Part shown: positions 10,180 through 19,200 of the stretch, one piece after another
How the letters are laid out: every line of letters starts with the position of its first letter
Position numbering within the stretch: position 1 is the first letter of the stretch
Virus record (IMG/VR): IMGVR_UViG_3300022562_001757
Span: 18,654 to 82,653 of that record
Direction: 5' to 3' (one strand)
Origin: a virus
DNA: 64,000 nt
Program-made: the position numbers and the translations under genes
The notes under the pieces: generated by a model
Databases searched by the model: none
What the model saw: only the letters and a program-made list of their open reading frames with translations
What the model was told of the DNA's origin: nothing

Positions 10180-11609
10180 TACCGAACTCCAAAGTCCGGG
10201 TGCAGAATCGGATATTCCGTCCTGCCGTCAAAGGAAATCACTTCCACATCCAGGAAGGCAAAGTCTAGACGAGCAAACCCAGTGAGCTGAAATTCTTGCA
10301 GCCCATCAATGGATTGCTCAGCCGCCTTCTGGTATGAATATGGGTCCAGCTCGCTGACGAACGTACGGAATCCGCTGCTCGGCGAGGTTGGATTTCGGAA
10401 ATAGCCTTCCGTGAAAATTTGCAGGGCGTTGACCACGTCTGCTCGGTCGGCTGTGGAGAACGCTTTGATGCGCCCCTCCACGCGCACACTAATGGGATCA
10501 GCTACGCGTACCAAGACGTCGCTGCCAAATGGGCGCGAACGGTCTTTTACCAAATTGTAGGATGTCCACACTTGGTCATAGTACATGTAGCGAATTTCCA
10601 CCGTCTGCGCCGGCAGTAGTGGATTCGACAGCGTGATGCGGTCGTTGGCCAACGGCGAACCGCGTGTATCGGCGCGCGTGTCTAGCTCCACATTGAACGA
10701 CACAGGTGTGCCATCTACTACCACAGATTGGACTGCCAGTATAGGTGTACGTTCGGGTTTGACGTACGTTTCCCCACCAGCCGAAACATAGGTTTGTAGG
10801 TATGGCGCTACTTTGTCCGTGATGAGATAAATGTCGTACCCCATCTTGGCGTTGATCGTCTTTAGGCGTTTGAAGATGTCGAACTCCGACGAGTTCGTGA
10901 TGCTCACCGCATCAAAGCCACCAGGATCGATGTCCTGGATGGTGCTGATAAGAAATCCGGTGACGTCGGAGCTAATGCCCTGAAGGCGGTCTTGCACAAT
11001 GCGGACGAACTGTGTTTTGTCGACCGTGTCGCCGCCACCGCGAGCGGCTGTCTTGTTGATTACGCCATCAAATCCTTCTACCGGTGTGATGATGGTATCG
11101 ATGGCGGTTGGCGGAAGATCGTAGTCAAGCCCCACCGCGATGGCTTCGGCATTCACCGCAATTTCGTACCGCTGCTCTTCCGCATTGTAGAAAACGTTGG
11201 CAATGTTGCCAGGCATTTCTGCGTCTTCGAGCGTGGTGTACACGAAACGCTGGTCTCGCGTGCCGATTTGTGTGCCTGCTTCAGCGATGATTGTTTCATC
11301 ATCGGCAGGCTTGGAATAGCGAAACAGGTGGACCACGACTTTGGAAAACGATCCAACATTGGCGTCGAGACCGTAATTCAGCCCCAGCTGGTAAATGTCT
11401 TCGTCTTCCAGGCTGTCAGCTTGCTCTAGCTGCCAAACCTGCTGAAGATATCCAGACAGTGATTCGGTCTTTGATAGCTCCACCGCGTGGGCGTAGTACA
11501 TGACCGACAGTGGGCCTTTACGCGTGTCGATACCGGGATCGACAAGCCGCGTCGTCGTATCCATCTCGTCAAGAATCGTATCTGTGTCTCTTGGATTGGA
11601 AGTAGGCAT
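10179..11609 (-). CDS. Baseplate J-like wedge protein
   Basis: 476 residues with the architecture of gpJ/Mu gp47-type proteins: a helical N-terminus, a central beta region around 'RYEIAVNAEAIAVGLDYD', then an alpha/beta segment with 'FKRLKTINAKMGYDIYLI' and a C-terminal domain ending in a DVEV strand pattern. Such proteins form the baseplate wedge linking hub and fibres. It follows the gp25/W-like gene by six bases and overlaps the gpI-like gene, the standard order W-J-I. The family call is confident; individual contacts are not visible. Confidence 0.85.
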   Translation of the reverse strand: MPTSNPRDTDTILDEMDTTTRLVDPGIDTRKGPLSVMYYAHAVELSKTESLSGYLQQVWQLEQADSLEDEDIYQLGLNYGLDANVGSFSKVVVHLFRYSKPADDETIIAEAGTQIGTRDQRFVYTTLEDAEMPGNIANVFYNAEEQRYEIAVNAEAIAVGLDYDLPPTAIDTIITPVEGFDGVINKTAARGGGDTVDKTQFVRIVQDRLQGISSDVTGFLISTIQDIDPGGFDAVSITNSSEFDIFKRLKTINAKMGYDIYLITDKVAPYLQTYVSAGGETYVKPERTPILAVQSVVVDGTPVSFNVELDTRADTRGSPLANDRITLSNPLLPAQTVEIRYMYYDQVWTSYNLVKDRSRPFGSDVLVRVADPISVRVEGRIKAFSTADRADVVNALQIFTEGYFRNPTSPSSGFRTFVSELDPYSYQKAAEQSIDGLQEFQLTGFARLDFAFLDVEVISFDGRTEYPILHPDFGVR

Positions 11610-11615
11610 GGCGGC

Positions 11616-12104
11616 TCACAGGAAAGAGGTGCTAGATCCAGTTAGGCCGAACAAAGCATCGACTCCGACACCCGCGGGCAAATCAGATAGCAAGCTGACT
11701 TCAAAAGCCGTCGGTACCGGCTCGTCCGATTGATTGATGAGCAGCAAGAAAAATGAGTAGCTCAGCTGGCCAACTTGCTGCACGTCAATGCGATCAATGG
11801 TGTCGATGCGCTCCTCATCGGTGGCATAGGGATCGAGGTCCTGCATGTCGATGAGACGCTCAACGGCTTCTTGCACGTAGGTGCGGATGCGCTCCTGCAC
11901 CAGTACAATGTTGTTCGGGATGGGGTCTTGCTGGATACGGTAGAGCTGGCTACCGTTGAAGTAGGTTGGAAAATCCGGGTCGAAATTGTTGAGCAAGGAC
12001 TCCGCAGTGTCCTGCGCCAGCTTTTCTTCGTCCTGGATGTTGATGTGTCGGCCGGCGATGTCCGTCGCGAGGTCACCGTCGACCATCTTCAGCGTGATGC
12101 TCAT
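11616..12104 (-). CDS. gp25/gpW-like baseplate wedge component
   Basis: 162 residues; N-terminus 'KMVDGDLATDIAGRHINI', then a helix with 'IVLVQERIRTYVQEAVERL'. The N-terminal 'DLA.D..GR' and central 'Q.RI.T' patterns match the gp25/W family, which closes the inner baseplate. It lies directly before the J-like gene, as expected. Identity rests on short motifs plus position. Confidence 0.6.
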   Translation of the reverse strand: MSITLKMVDGDLATDIAGRHINIQDEEKLAQDTAESLLNNFDPDFPTYFNGSQLYRIQQDPIPNNIVLVQERIRTYVQEAVERLIDMQDLDPYATDEERIDTIDRIDVQQVGQLSYSFFLLLINQSDEPVPTAFEVSLLSDLPAGVGVDALFGLTGSSTSFL

Positions 12105-12119
12105 GATGTTGCTCGAACC

Positions 12120-12647
12120 TTATGGATAGCTGAGGATTGCGCGAACCCAGCTCCGCATTTCGCGTTGTTCGTCGGACGTTAACCGGCCTCCATGAAATGC
12201 CTTGGAAACTTGCGCCAGTCGGTTGTAGTATTCTGACGCATCGGCTTCTTGCTTTACTTGACCCAGACCTCTGACCAAAATGGACATCAACGGAGCGAAC
12301 CCTACTGCGAAAAATGTCTCGCCGTTGTTGATCAGACCGTCTTTGAATCCATCGAACGACGAAACAATTTGCGTCAGCGCGTCGCTCAACGTCTTGCGCA
12401 CCGTGGCTTGCTGGTCCGCAAACAGCTTCAGGACCTCGTCATGGTCATCGGAGCCACCATCAGAATCCAAAGCCAATCGCAGATAGGCGACGGCTTTTCG
12501 TTTGGACTCCGGCGTTGCAAGGATGAGTGCATCCTCAGTGTCGCCACCAATGACAGTTTCTGTTTTGCGGTCAGAACTGTAGACGGTTGGCGGAGAAAGC
12601 TTCCTCCGCGTCTCCAGATAGACACGCTGTTGGTCAGTAATGGTCAT
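12120..12647 (-). CDS. Uncharacterised baseplate-region protein (175 aa)
   Basis: Mostly helical, soluble protein with no cysteine pairs or known motif. The start MTITDQQRVYLETRRKL follows the upstream gene closely. It lies inside the continuous baseplate operon between a coiled 791-residue protein and the gp25-like gene, so a structural or assembly role is likely. Not recognised. Confidence 0.6.
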   Translation of the reverse strand: MTITDQQRVYLETRRKLSPPTVYSSDRKTETVIGGDTEDALILATPESKRKAVAYLRLALDSDGGSDDHDEVLKLFADQQATVRKTLSDALTQIVSSFDGFKDGLINNGETFFAVGFAPLMSILVRGLGQVKQEADASEYYNRLAQVSKAFHGGRLTSDEQREMRSWVRAILSYP

Positions 12648-12666
12648 CTAAGCCCTAGACAGTAAC

Positions 12667-15042
12667 CTACAGAAACTCGGAAATAGCGTCCGTGAACAGT
12701 CCTAGGCTGGGCGGGCTGCAACCGGTGGTGGCGGTTTTTTGCTCATCCGCAGCTACTTTGGTTTCCCGCACTTCGCCAGTCAGCTCGCGCACCGCTTTGT
12801 CAATGCGGTCGAGGAATTTGAGCTTGGAATCGAGCGACTTTTGAATGTCCTCCATGACCTTTTTCACCCCGCGGTCGATGGTGTTGGTCACGGTGGTCAC
12901 AGTTTTTTGCACCTCGCCAGAAAATTCCTGCACGCTCTGTTCGACTTGCTGCGTCGTCTTCTGCGTAGGCACGTCTGCCAAATGATTCATGCCACTGAGC
13001 GATGATGACATCTCCGTCGATGCGTTAATGATGTCCTGCGTATCGCCAGCCGGACAGGACGTGTCGAGATCCTTTCCAGATTTGCAGGGATTCTCCACGC
13101 CGCCCAAGTCAAACCCAACAATGCTGGAGATGAGATTCTGCATCTGGCACAGCGGCGTGCGGATAAGATCCATCAGGCTTTCAAACGCGCTAGTGATGGT
13201 CTCATCAAGCGATGTCGATAGCTCTTTCAGCGCATCAACGAGTAGCGACGTGGGTAGAGGAATGCCACCCAATGTTGGCGCTCCGACACCGCCAGAGCCT
13301 CCAAGCGCAATGCCTCCCGGTGCACCGCTGCCTACTCCAGGAATATCCGGTAGTCCGGTACCTTGGCCATCCGTTCCTAGCAGACATTGCAGCAGGTCAT
13401 TTTTCAGCAAATTTTCTGCTAGCGAGGAGAGGTTCGACAGCTTGTTGAGTAGCCCTTCTACGGCACCCATTACAGCCTTGATTTGCGCGTCGAAAATTCC
13501 GCTAGCTGTGTTGATGATGTTGCTGAGCGCGCCAAACGCAGACTCGATTTGCTCAGCCGACACCGGCAAATCTGCGGTGGGCATGTTCGGCAAGTCAAGG
13601 TTCGGAAATGCTGGTGTGGATGTGTTGAAATTCTTGGACTGTCGAGCACACGCTTTACCGCGTGTGGCTAGCTCCTTTGCCAAGTCATCTTCTGCCAATG
13701 AGTCTTTGGCATTGATGGCTTGAGCCGCAGCAATCGGCTTCTTGAGGGCAGAGCGCAAGCCATTTGCGAGAATGAAGCGGTCGTTGTTAGTTACGTCATC
13801 CAACGCTTTTTCTCGGTCGGAAAACGACACCGATCCGGGAATGCGCACTCCAGAGACTTTTTCGGCTAGCAGGAGCTTTATTTCCGCATCCGACAACCCT
13901 AGCCGATTAAACAATGTAGGTTCCTCAACGAGGTAGACCGTCGGCGCCAGCACCTGCGACGACACATCTTGCTCGGGGCTTACGCCGGTTAGAATGTCGG
14001 AAACATACGGCTCCGGCATTCCATAGTTGATGACCCGATACCGCGTGGCCTGTGTTGCTGTGACCTCGGTGCCCCAAAACCAGTAGTTGTTGATGACCGA
14101 CGCATTGCCAGAAGCCCATTGACTGGCCACCAAGGGCAACGGTGTATCCGCGCTACGGTAATTCTCCGCCACGGTCACGAACGTTTGCAGCTCGCCACAA
14201 ACCAGCTCTTGCGTCGTGGTCTCCACATTCTGTGTGGTAATGTAGGTAGGTAGCTTACCATTGGCGCTGATATGCGCTAAAGCGCTCTTGAGCTTGTCGA
14301 GGTCTTGGCTCAGCAAGTCGTATAAGGCATTGATACCATTAAGATTTGTTCCTTCTACGATGAGCAGCTTGCCGTTGATGATGACAAAGTTCTCGTTCTG
14401 GCTACGAAGGTACTTGGCGGCATCGTCCGCAGACTCCACCACAGGCACGTCAGCGGCTTTAAGCAGGTCTTGATAGGTGGAGTACCCGAAGGCTTTTGAA
14501 ATGTCGTGAGCGGCCGTCTCTGCGTCGCTGAGAGGGGACCCCTTGCCATCGCTTAGGAAGGTCTGCGGCTGGATGGTCGGAGCATCGAGTCCTGTGCCGA
14601 TCGGGATGCCCGTCACCAGGGCAGCGACTTCAGGCGTGAGGAGCCAAGCATTCAAGGCATCGATGGTGGTACCCGAGATGGCGCCTGTGATGTCCACTGG
14701 TAGCACGCAGTAGATCGTTGTATCGCCGATGACGTAACTGCTTGCTGGACGTGCTGCCAGCACGCCGCCCGTCGAGTCGGGTCCCAAGTAGATGTACGTG
14801 ATACTGATTTGATTGCCTGCCGAGCCAGAGTCTACCGCTTGCCACAGTACTTGGTCATTGGCCGCCGCACCGATGGTCGCGCTGGCTTTGGTTTTGTTGG
14901 AAGACAAGCGCTGTACAGCAACTGCTAGTGCAGTGGCTTCGTCGTTCGTTTGTTTCTTGATGCGCTCCAGCTCACCACGATACACCCGAAGCGCGTCCGA
15001 AATTTCATCCTGGATTTGGCATCCGTAGTAGATGGAAGGCAT
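12667..15042 (-). CDS. Large helical virion protein of the baseplate module (791 aa)
   Basis: The N-terminus is helical; residues 50-150 are beta-rich with repeated Gly-Ser-Ala turns. A Gly/Ala-rich linker near residues 565-600 ('GSGAPGGIALGGSGG' region) separates it from a C-terminal half predicted to be long coiled coil (residues about 690-790). It sits between the spike gene and the 175-residue gene. It could bridge hub and wedge; no family was recognised. Confidence 0.6.
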   Translation of the reverse strand: MPSIYYGCQIQDEISDALRVYRGELERIKKQTNDEATALAVAVQRLSSNKTKASATIGAAANDQVLWQAVDSGSAGNQISITYIYLGPDSTGGVLAARPASSYVIGDTTIYCVLPVDITGAISGTTIDALNAWLLTPEVAALVTGIPIGTGLDAPTIQPQTFLSDGKGSPLSDAETAAHDISKAFGYSTYQDLLKAADVPVVESADDAAKYLRSQNENFVIINGKLLIVEGTNLNGINALYDLLSQDLDKLKSALAHISANGKLPTYITTQNVETTTQELVCGELQTFVTVAENYRSADTPLPLVASQWASGNASVINNYWFWGTEVTATQATRYRVINYGMPEPYVSDILTGVSPEQDVSSQVLAPTVYLVEEPTLFNRLGLSDAEIKLLLAEKVSGVRIPGSVSFSDREKALDDVTNNDRFILANGLRSALKKPIAAAQAINAKDSLAEDDLAKELATRGKACARQSKNFNTSTPAFPNLDLPNMPTADLPVSAEQIESAFGALSNIINTASGIFDAQIKAVMGAVEGLLNKLSNLSSLAENLLKNDLLQCLLGTDGQGTGLPDIPGVGSGAPGGIALGGSGGVGAPTLGGIPLPTSLLVDALKELSTSLDETITSAFESLMDLIRTPLCQMQNLISSIVGFDLGGVENPCKSGKDLDTSCPAGDTQDIINASTEMSSSLSGMNHLADVPTQKTTQQVEQSVQEFSGEVQKTVTTVTNTIDRGVKKVMEDIQKSLDSKLKFLDRIDKAVRELTGEVRETKVAADEQKTATTGCSPPSLGLFTDAISEFL

Positions 15043-15045
15043 ACG

Positions 15046-16266
15046 TTACCCGGACAGCTTTACCTGCTGGCTCAATACGCTGCTCAGGTTGCCGCTCAGC
15101 GTCGACAGCATGGTAGAAAGTGAAGTCATCGTAGCAGCGGTAGCGGGTGTCAACGCCGGTTCAGCTGCCAGCACAGACAAGGCTGACGCAAGTGCGGTGA
15201 ATATTGGATTCAAAATGCCGTTCACCAGCGTCGTTCCCAGTACGGCCTGAAACGCACCGGTATTTCCGAACGTCACGTTAGAGCTGGCCACACTGACTTG
15301 ATTTGACCGGATGGTGAGGCCCGTGTTGAACGTGAACTGCCCTGTGTCGGTGGCGGTGATTTTCAGTGTCTTGGTATTCAACTTGAGTGTGTTGTTGGCA
15401 CCAAATTGCAGATTTCCTTCGGTGCTGGTAGCCGCGGAATTGTTCAACAGGAAGTTCAGCCCTTCATCAATGCTCAGCGTCAACAGGTTGCTGCCCGAGA
15501 CATCAACGAACGTGCGCTTGAACCGCAGGCGTTTGTTAGTGGCTGCTAGCGTCTCGAAAGTTCCATCCGGTCCTACCACATCGCCATCCTGCACCACGGA
15601 AAGCTGTTTTCCGTCTTGTCGGTTGATGCTACGGAAATATTCTTGGGCAAACTCACCGGCTGTTTGGATACGAATGAAATCTTGTACAGCGGGTGCCAAC
15701 TGCGGATTTTTCTGGCTGGGCCGCCGCACGATGCCAAAGCGTTCTTCATGCGCAAGTATGGTTGGATCGTGCAACATGAGCCGGCGTTTGTGCGTAGGCG
15801 CGATGGAAGTGATTTCCAAACGCCCCGGGCTCATGTCCATTTCTAGCGGGCCACCACGTAGTTCCAAATCTCCGCGCCGGCCAAAGAAAGCATACGCGCG
15901 TCCCTTGGATCGTATTTCAATTTCACCGGCTTCAAGCCGTCGAATCAATGACTGCTGCGATTTGGAATCCTTTACCTGGCGTGGCAGGGTATTGGAAATA
16001 TACCCCCAGATTTCTTCACGATGCAGGTCGCCTCGTCGCTGTGTTAGCACCGCCGTACCAGGTTCTGGCATCGTGCGGATCCAGGAGTTGACGCCGAAGT
16101 ATGGATGACGCACCACCAAGCGCGGTGTGCCAGGCGTTTGTGCCATGTCGACGTTGACGGATTCGATATCCGGTGCCACGGAAGAAATGACACCGCGAAT
16201 CGGCAACTCGACGGATCGCGCATTCTTCGCAATCTGTCGTTGTACAAAGGCGTCGTGCTGTGACAT
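15046..16266 (-). CDS. Baseplate central spike (gpV/gp5-type OB fold plus beta-helix)
   Basis: 406 residues. The first 120 read as an OB-fold ('IRGVISSVAPDIESVNVDM', 'PEPGTAVLTQRRGDL'), the usual start of gpV/gp45-type spikes. Residues about 230-340 form short repeated strands rich in N, T and S ('LKLNTKTLKITATDTGQF') typical of an intertwined beta-helix. An Ala/Leu/Ser-rich tail follows. The gene overlaps the end of the hub gene by one base, the expected order. No histidine metal-tip motif is seen at the C-terminus, so an additional tip protein may cap it. Confidence 0.75.
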   Translation of the reverse strand: MSQHDAFVQRQIAKNARSVELPIRGVISSVAPDIESVNVDMAQTPGTPRLVVRHPYFGVNSWIRTMPEPGTAVLTQRRGDLHREEIWGYISNTLPRQVKDSKSQQSLIRRLEAGEIEIRSKGRAYAFFGRRGDLELRGGPLEMDMSPGRLEITSIAPTHKRRLMLHDPTILAHEERFGIVRRPSQKNPQLAPAVQDFIRIQTAGEFAQEYFRSINRQDGKQLSVVQDGDVVGPDGTFETLAATNKRLRFKRTFVDVSGSNLLTLSIDEGLNFLLNNSAATSTEGNLQFGANNTLKLNTKTLKITATDTGQFTFNTGLTIRSNQVSVASSNVTFGNTGAFQAVLGTTLVNGILNPIFTALASALSVLAAEPALTPATAATMTSLSTMLSTLSGNLSSVLSQQVKLSG

Positions 16267-19200
16267 CAGAGGTACGCGGAGTCGATTTGGCCAAATCGAC
16301 TCAATCCAGTCTTCCAGGCATTTTCCTGGTTGGTGTTCTTTTGATCGAAGTCAAGATATTGGCGTACCGATGCGTGAAGTGCCCCTTCAAGGCGTTCGGA
16401 CTGTACCAAAGCAAGCTGTCTCGTGATGTCCCTTTCTTCCATGCGCTCTTCCAGTCGGCGTTGTTTCTGGAAAATTTGCCGCTTTCGCGCGCCGCTGGTG
16501 AAGCTGTTGCGGGCCGACCGGGACTTGCGGTCAACGTCGGTGCGCTTGATGACGCTCTTCTTTCGCGTTTTTTCTAGCCCACTGCTTCCCAATCGTTTGC
16601 AGAGGTGCTGCTTGTTGTCCTTCACGATGGCGCGGCGTTGACGAGACGATTTTATGTACTTTGAACCATAGATTCTTCCACCAGGTGTGGCGGAGCGCTG
16701 AACCGCATTGTCAATGATTTGCTCCGGCGTAAAGAACCATAGAGGATTGACATCAATCCACTCACGCAGGTTCTTTTTACCGAACACATTGGCTTGATTG
16801 GGATTGGTAAACCAGGAAAACGAGCTGTTGACGTTCTGCCACTTTACCAACGCATCAATCACGTCTACAGCTTTGGCGGTGTTTACATCGATGGTCTTCG
16901 TTACCGTCTGGCCATTCTCTTGCACCTTGATGGTTAGCTTACCCCGCAGTCTTTTTTTCCAAGCTTCTGAGAGCGTGGAGTTCAGTGGATCTTCTTTGAG
17001 ATTCCCACGCACGGTGGTGAGTTTGTAGGCCAAGATTCGCGTCAGAAACTCGTTGCGCGCTTTCAGCACCTCACGAAGCGTATTGCTGTAGGTGGTGTCG
17101 GAAATTCTACCTGCTGATCTGACTTTCATCGTCAAGTGCAAGTGCGCGAGTGCTGTGCCCGCGTTTCCAGTAGATCCTATCTGACCCAGTGGATGCACTT
17201 TTTCCGGATCTGCTGGAGCTTCATTAGTGCCAGCACCATACACACCACGAGGTCCCTCATAAATGTCTCCTAGATGCAGGTAGAGCAATTGACAATGCAG
17301 TTTCCGATACACGGTACCGTCAGGACCTTTGGTCAGCTGGTCACGTTGCTTTATATTCGATGCGCTGATCAACTTGGTACCTGGCAACGACACGTAGCCT
17401 TCGCATTGCAAATACAATCCACGGTCGTGTATACTTGTAGACTGCACTGGTTTGATGCGTTTGGTCTTTTTCCTGATCTTCAACCACGTCTCGTACTCAT
17501 TGACCAGTAAAAACTTGTACGTGGTCTCGATGAACCGTGTGGGTGCGTTGGGGTCGTCTGGCTTGATTTTGATTTTAACCACTTCACCAGGAAGAATGCC
17601 GCGCGCTTTGCGTACTCCCTCTGATATTTTGTGTGGCTTTTTAACAAAAAATGGTTGCATGTCTGCTGGCACATTGAAGACGCGCGTTTTGCCTTCTTGC
17701 ACCCACTGCCCTTGCGCATTCTTTATAACGTAGCGCTCAGACACTGGCACAGCTCTGGCTTTATCAGCAGTGAGGTACGAGCCAAATTGATAGGCGGCTT
17801 CGATGGAAAAAAATGGAATTGGTGCATAGACGTTGCTGTTCTTTGGATTCGCAAACAGGTCTACGCCAGAGTGATACGGATACTTTTTCCCGCCAAGAAT
17901 ATGGTACGCAGGAGCATCACCTGGGGTACGCACAAATCCCCACTGATTGAATTGATATTCATTAGGGGGTTTGTGAGTAAAGAAAGGTATGGCGTCGTAA
18001 AACAACTTCGTGCTGTCGTAGCGCTGCTTGATACCGATGGTGCCATCACCACGCAGGCCAGCCTTGGCGTCATTTGACCCCTTTGAACCGGTCTTTTTGT
18101 CCAAGCTAGACTGGATGCCCGTACTAGGTTTGACAGATGCTTCTGGACCGCCTGCGCTGCCAGGACGTCGATGTGCACGTCGTCCCACCCCTGTGTTGGG
18201 CTTTGTTGGCACCGTCTTGGACGTACCTTTCGCTCCAGCCGTACTGCCGCTGAGGGTCTTTCCTTTGGCAAATGCAGCTCGTAGCGCGCTGGCTTGTGGT
18301 TCACCTACGGCGGTTTGATTCCAAGCCGCAGATCCGGTTCTGCCTGGACCTTGACGGCTTCCATTGTCAGCACGCACTGTGTCATTACTGCGCAATGCTG
18401 CCAAATTTACATCGGGCTGACGATTGGAGAAATTCCCAGCGCTACGCCGCGTATCGAGCGACACGCTACCGGGCTGAAATTGCGTGTAGTCCAACGGCAT
18501 GCGTGTGCCGCCGCCAGCGTGCCTGAAGGTGCCATCTCGGTTGAGCCACCGTACATAGCCAATGTCCGTTTCTGTGGTGCATTCACCCCCAGGTGGCGAC
18601 ATGGCGTAGTTGACCGTTTTTACCAACCCAATGCGCTGCCGAGGAATGAGATGGATCGGTCGATTTGGCAGGATGTACGGACGAAATGGCGTCGACACTT
18701 GGAGCTTGTGCATACGACCAAATTGACGATTAATGTGAAAAAGACCGTAAATGATTAAGCTGGCCAGCGCACCTGCAACACCACCCGGACCGTGCGTGCC
18801 GTTGGGTCCAAAGTTCGCGCCGACACCTGGAAGGGCGATGTTTACGTCCTCCACTTTGATACCCAAGCGACGAGCTAGAATGGGCGCCATGATGGTAATG
18901 GTGGCAAAGCGGTTCTTGATCTGAAAATCTCTTTCTATAACTCCTTGCAGCTCTTTATCCAGCTCGCTACCAGTCAACACCCACGCAGTGGGCAGGTCGC
19001 CGGATTCCTCGGAAATGCTGGAGCTGATGAGCTGCTTGTCGACTTCGTACGCGCCGCGGAATGTCGGACCAAAGTCACTTGGCAGAATGTTGTAGTTCGG
19101 GAACTCAAAGCACCAATCACCCATCGGACTGATGTAGCACTGATAATCGAGAAGCGTGCACACTTGGTCAATCATCGACTTACGCGTCTCATACTGATGA

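Noticed and set aside
15311-16108. Plus-strand 265-residue frame opposite the spike
   Set aside because: Composition of an antisense shadow (many Cys, Arg, Ser); the minus-strand spike is clearly coding.
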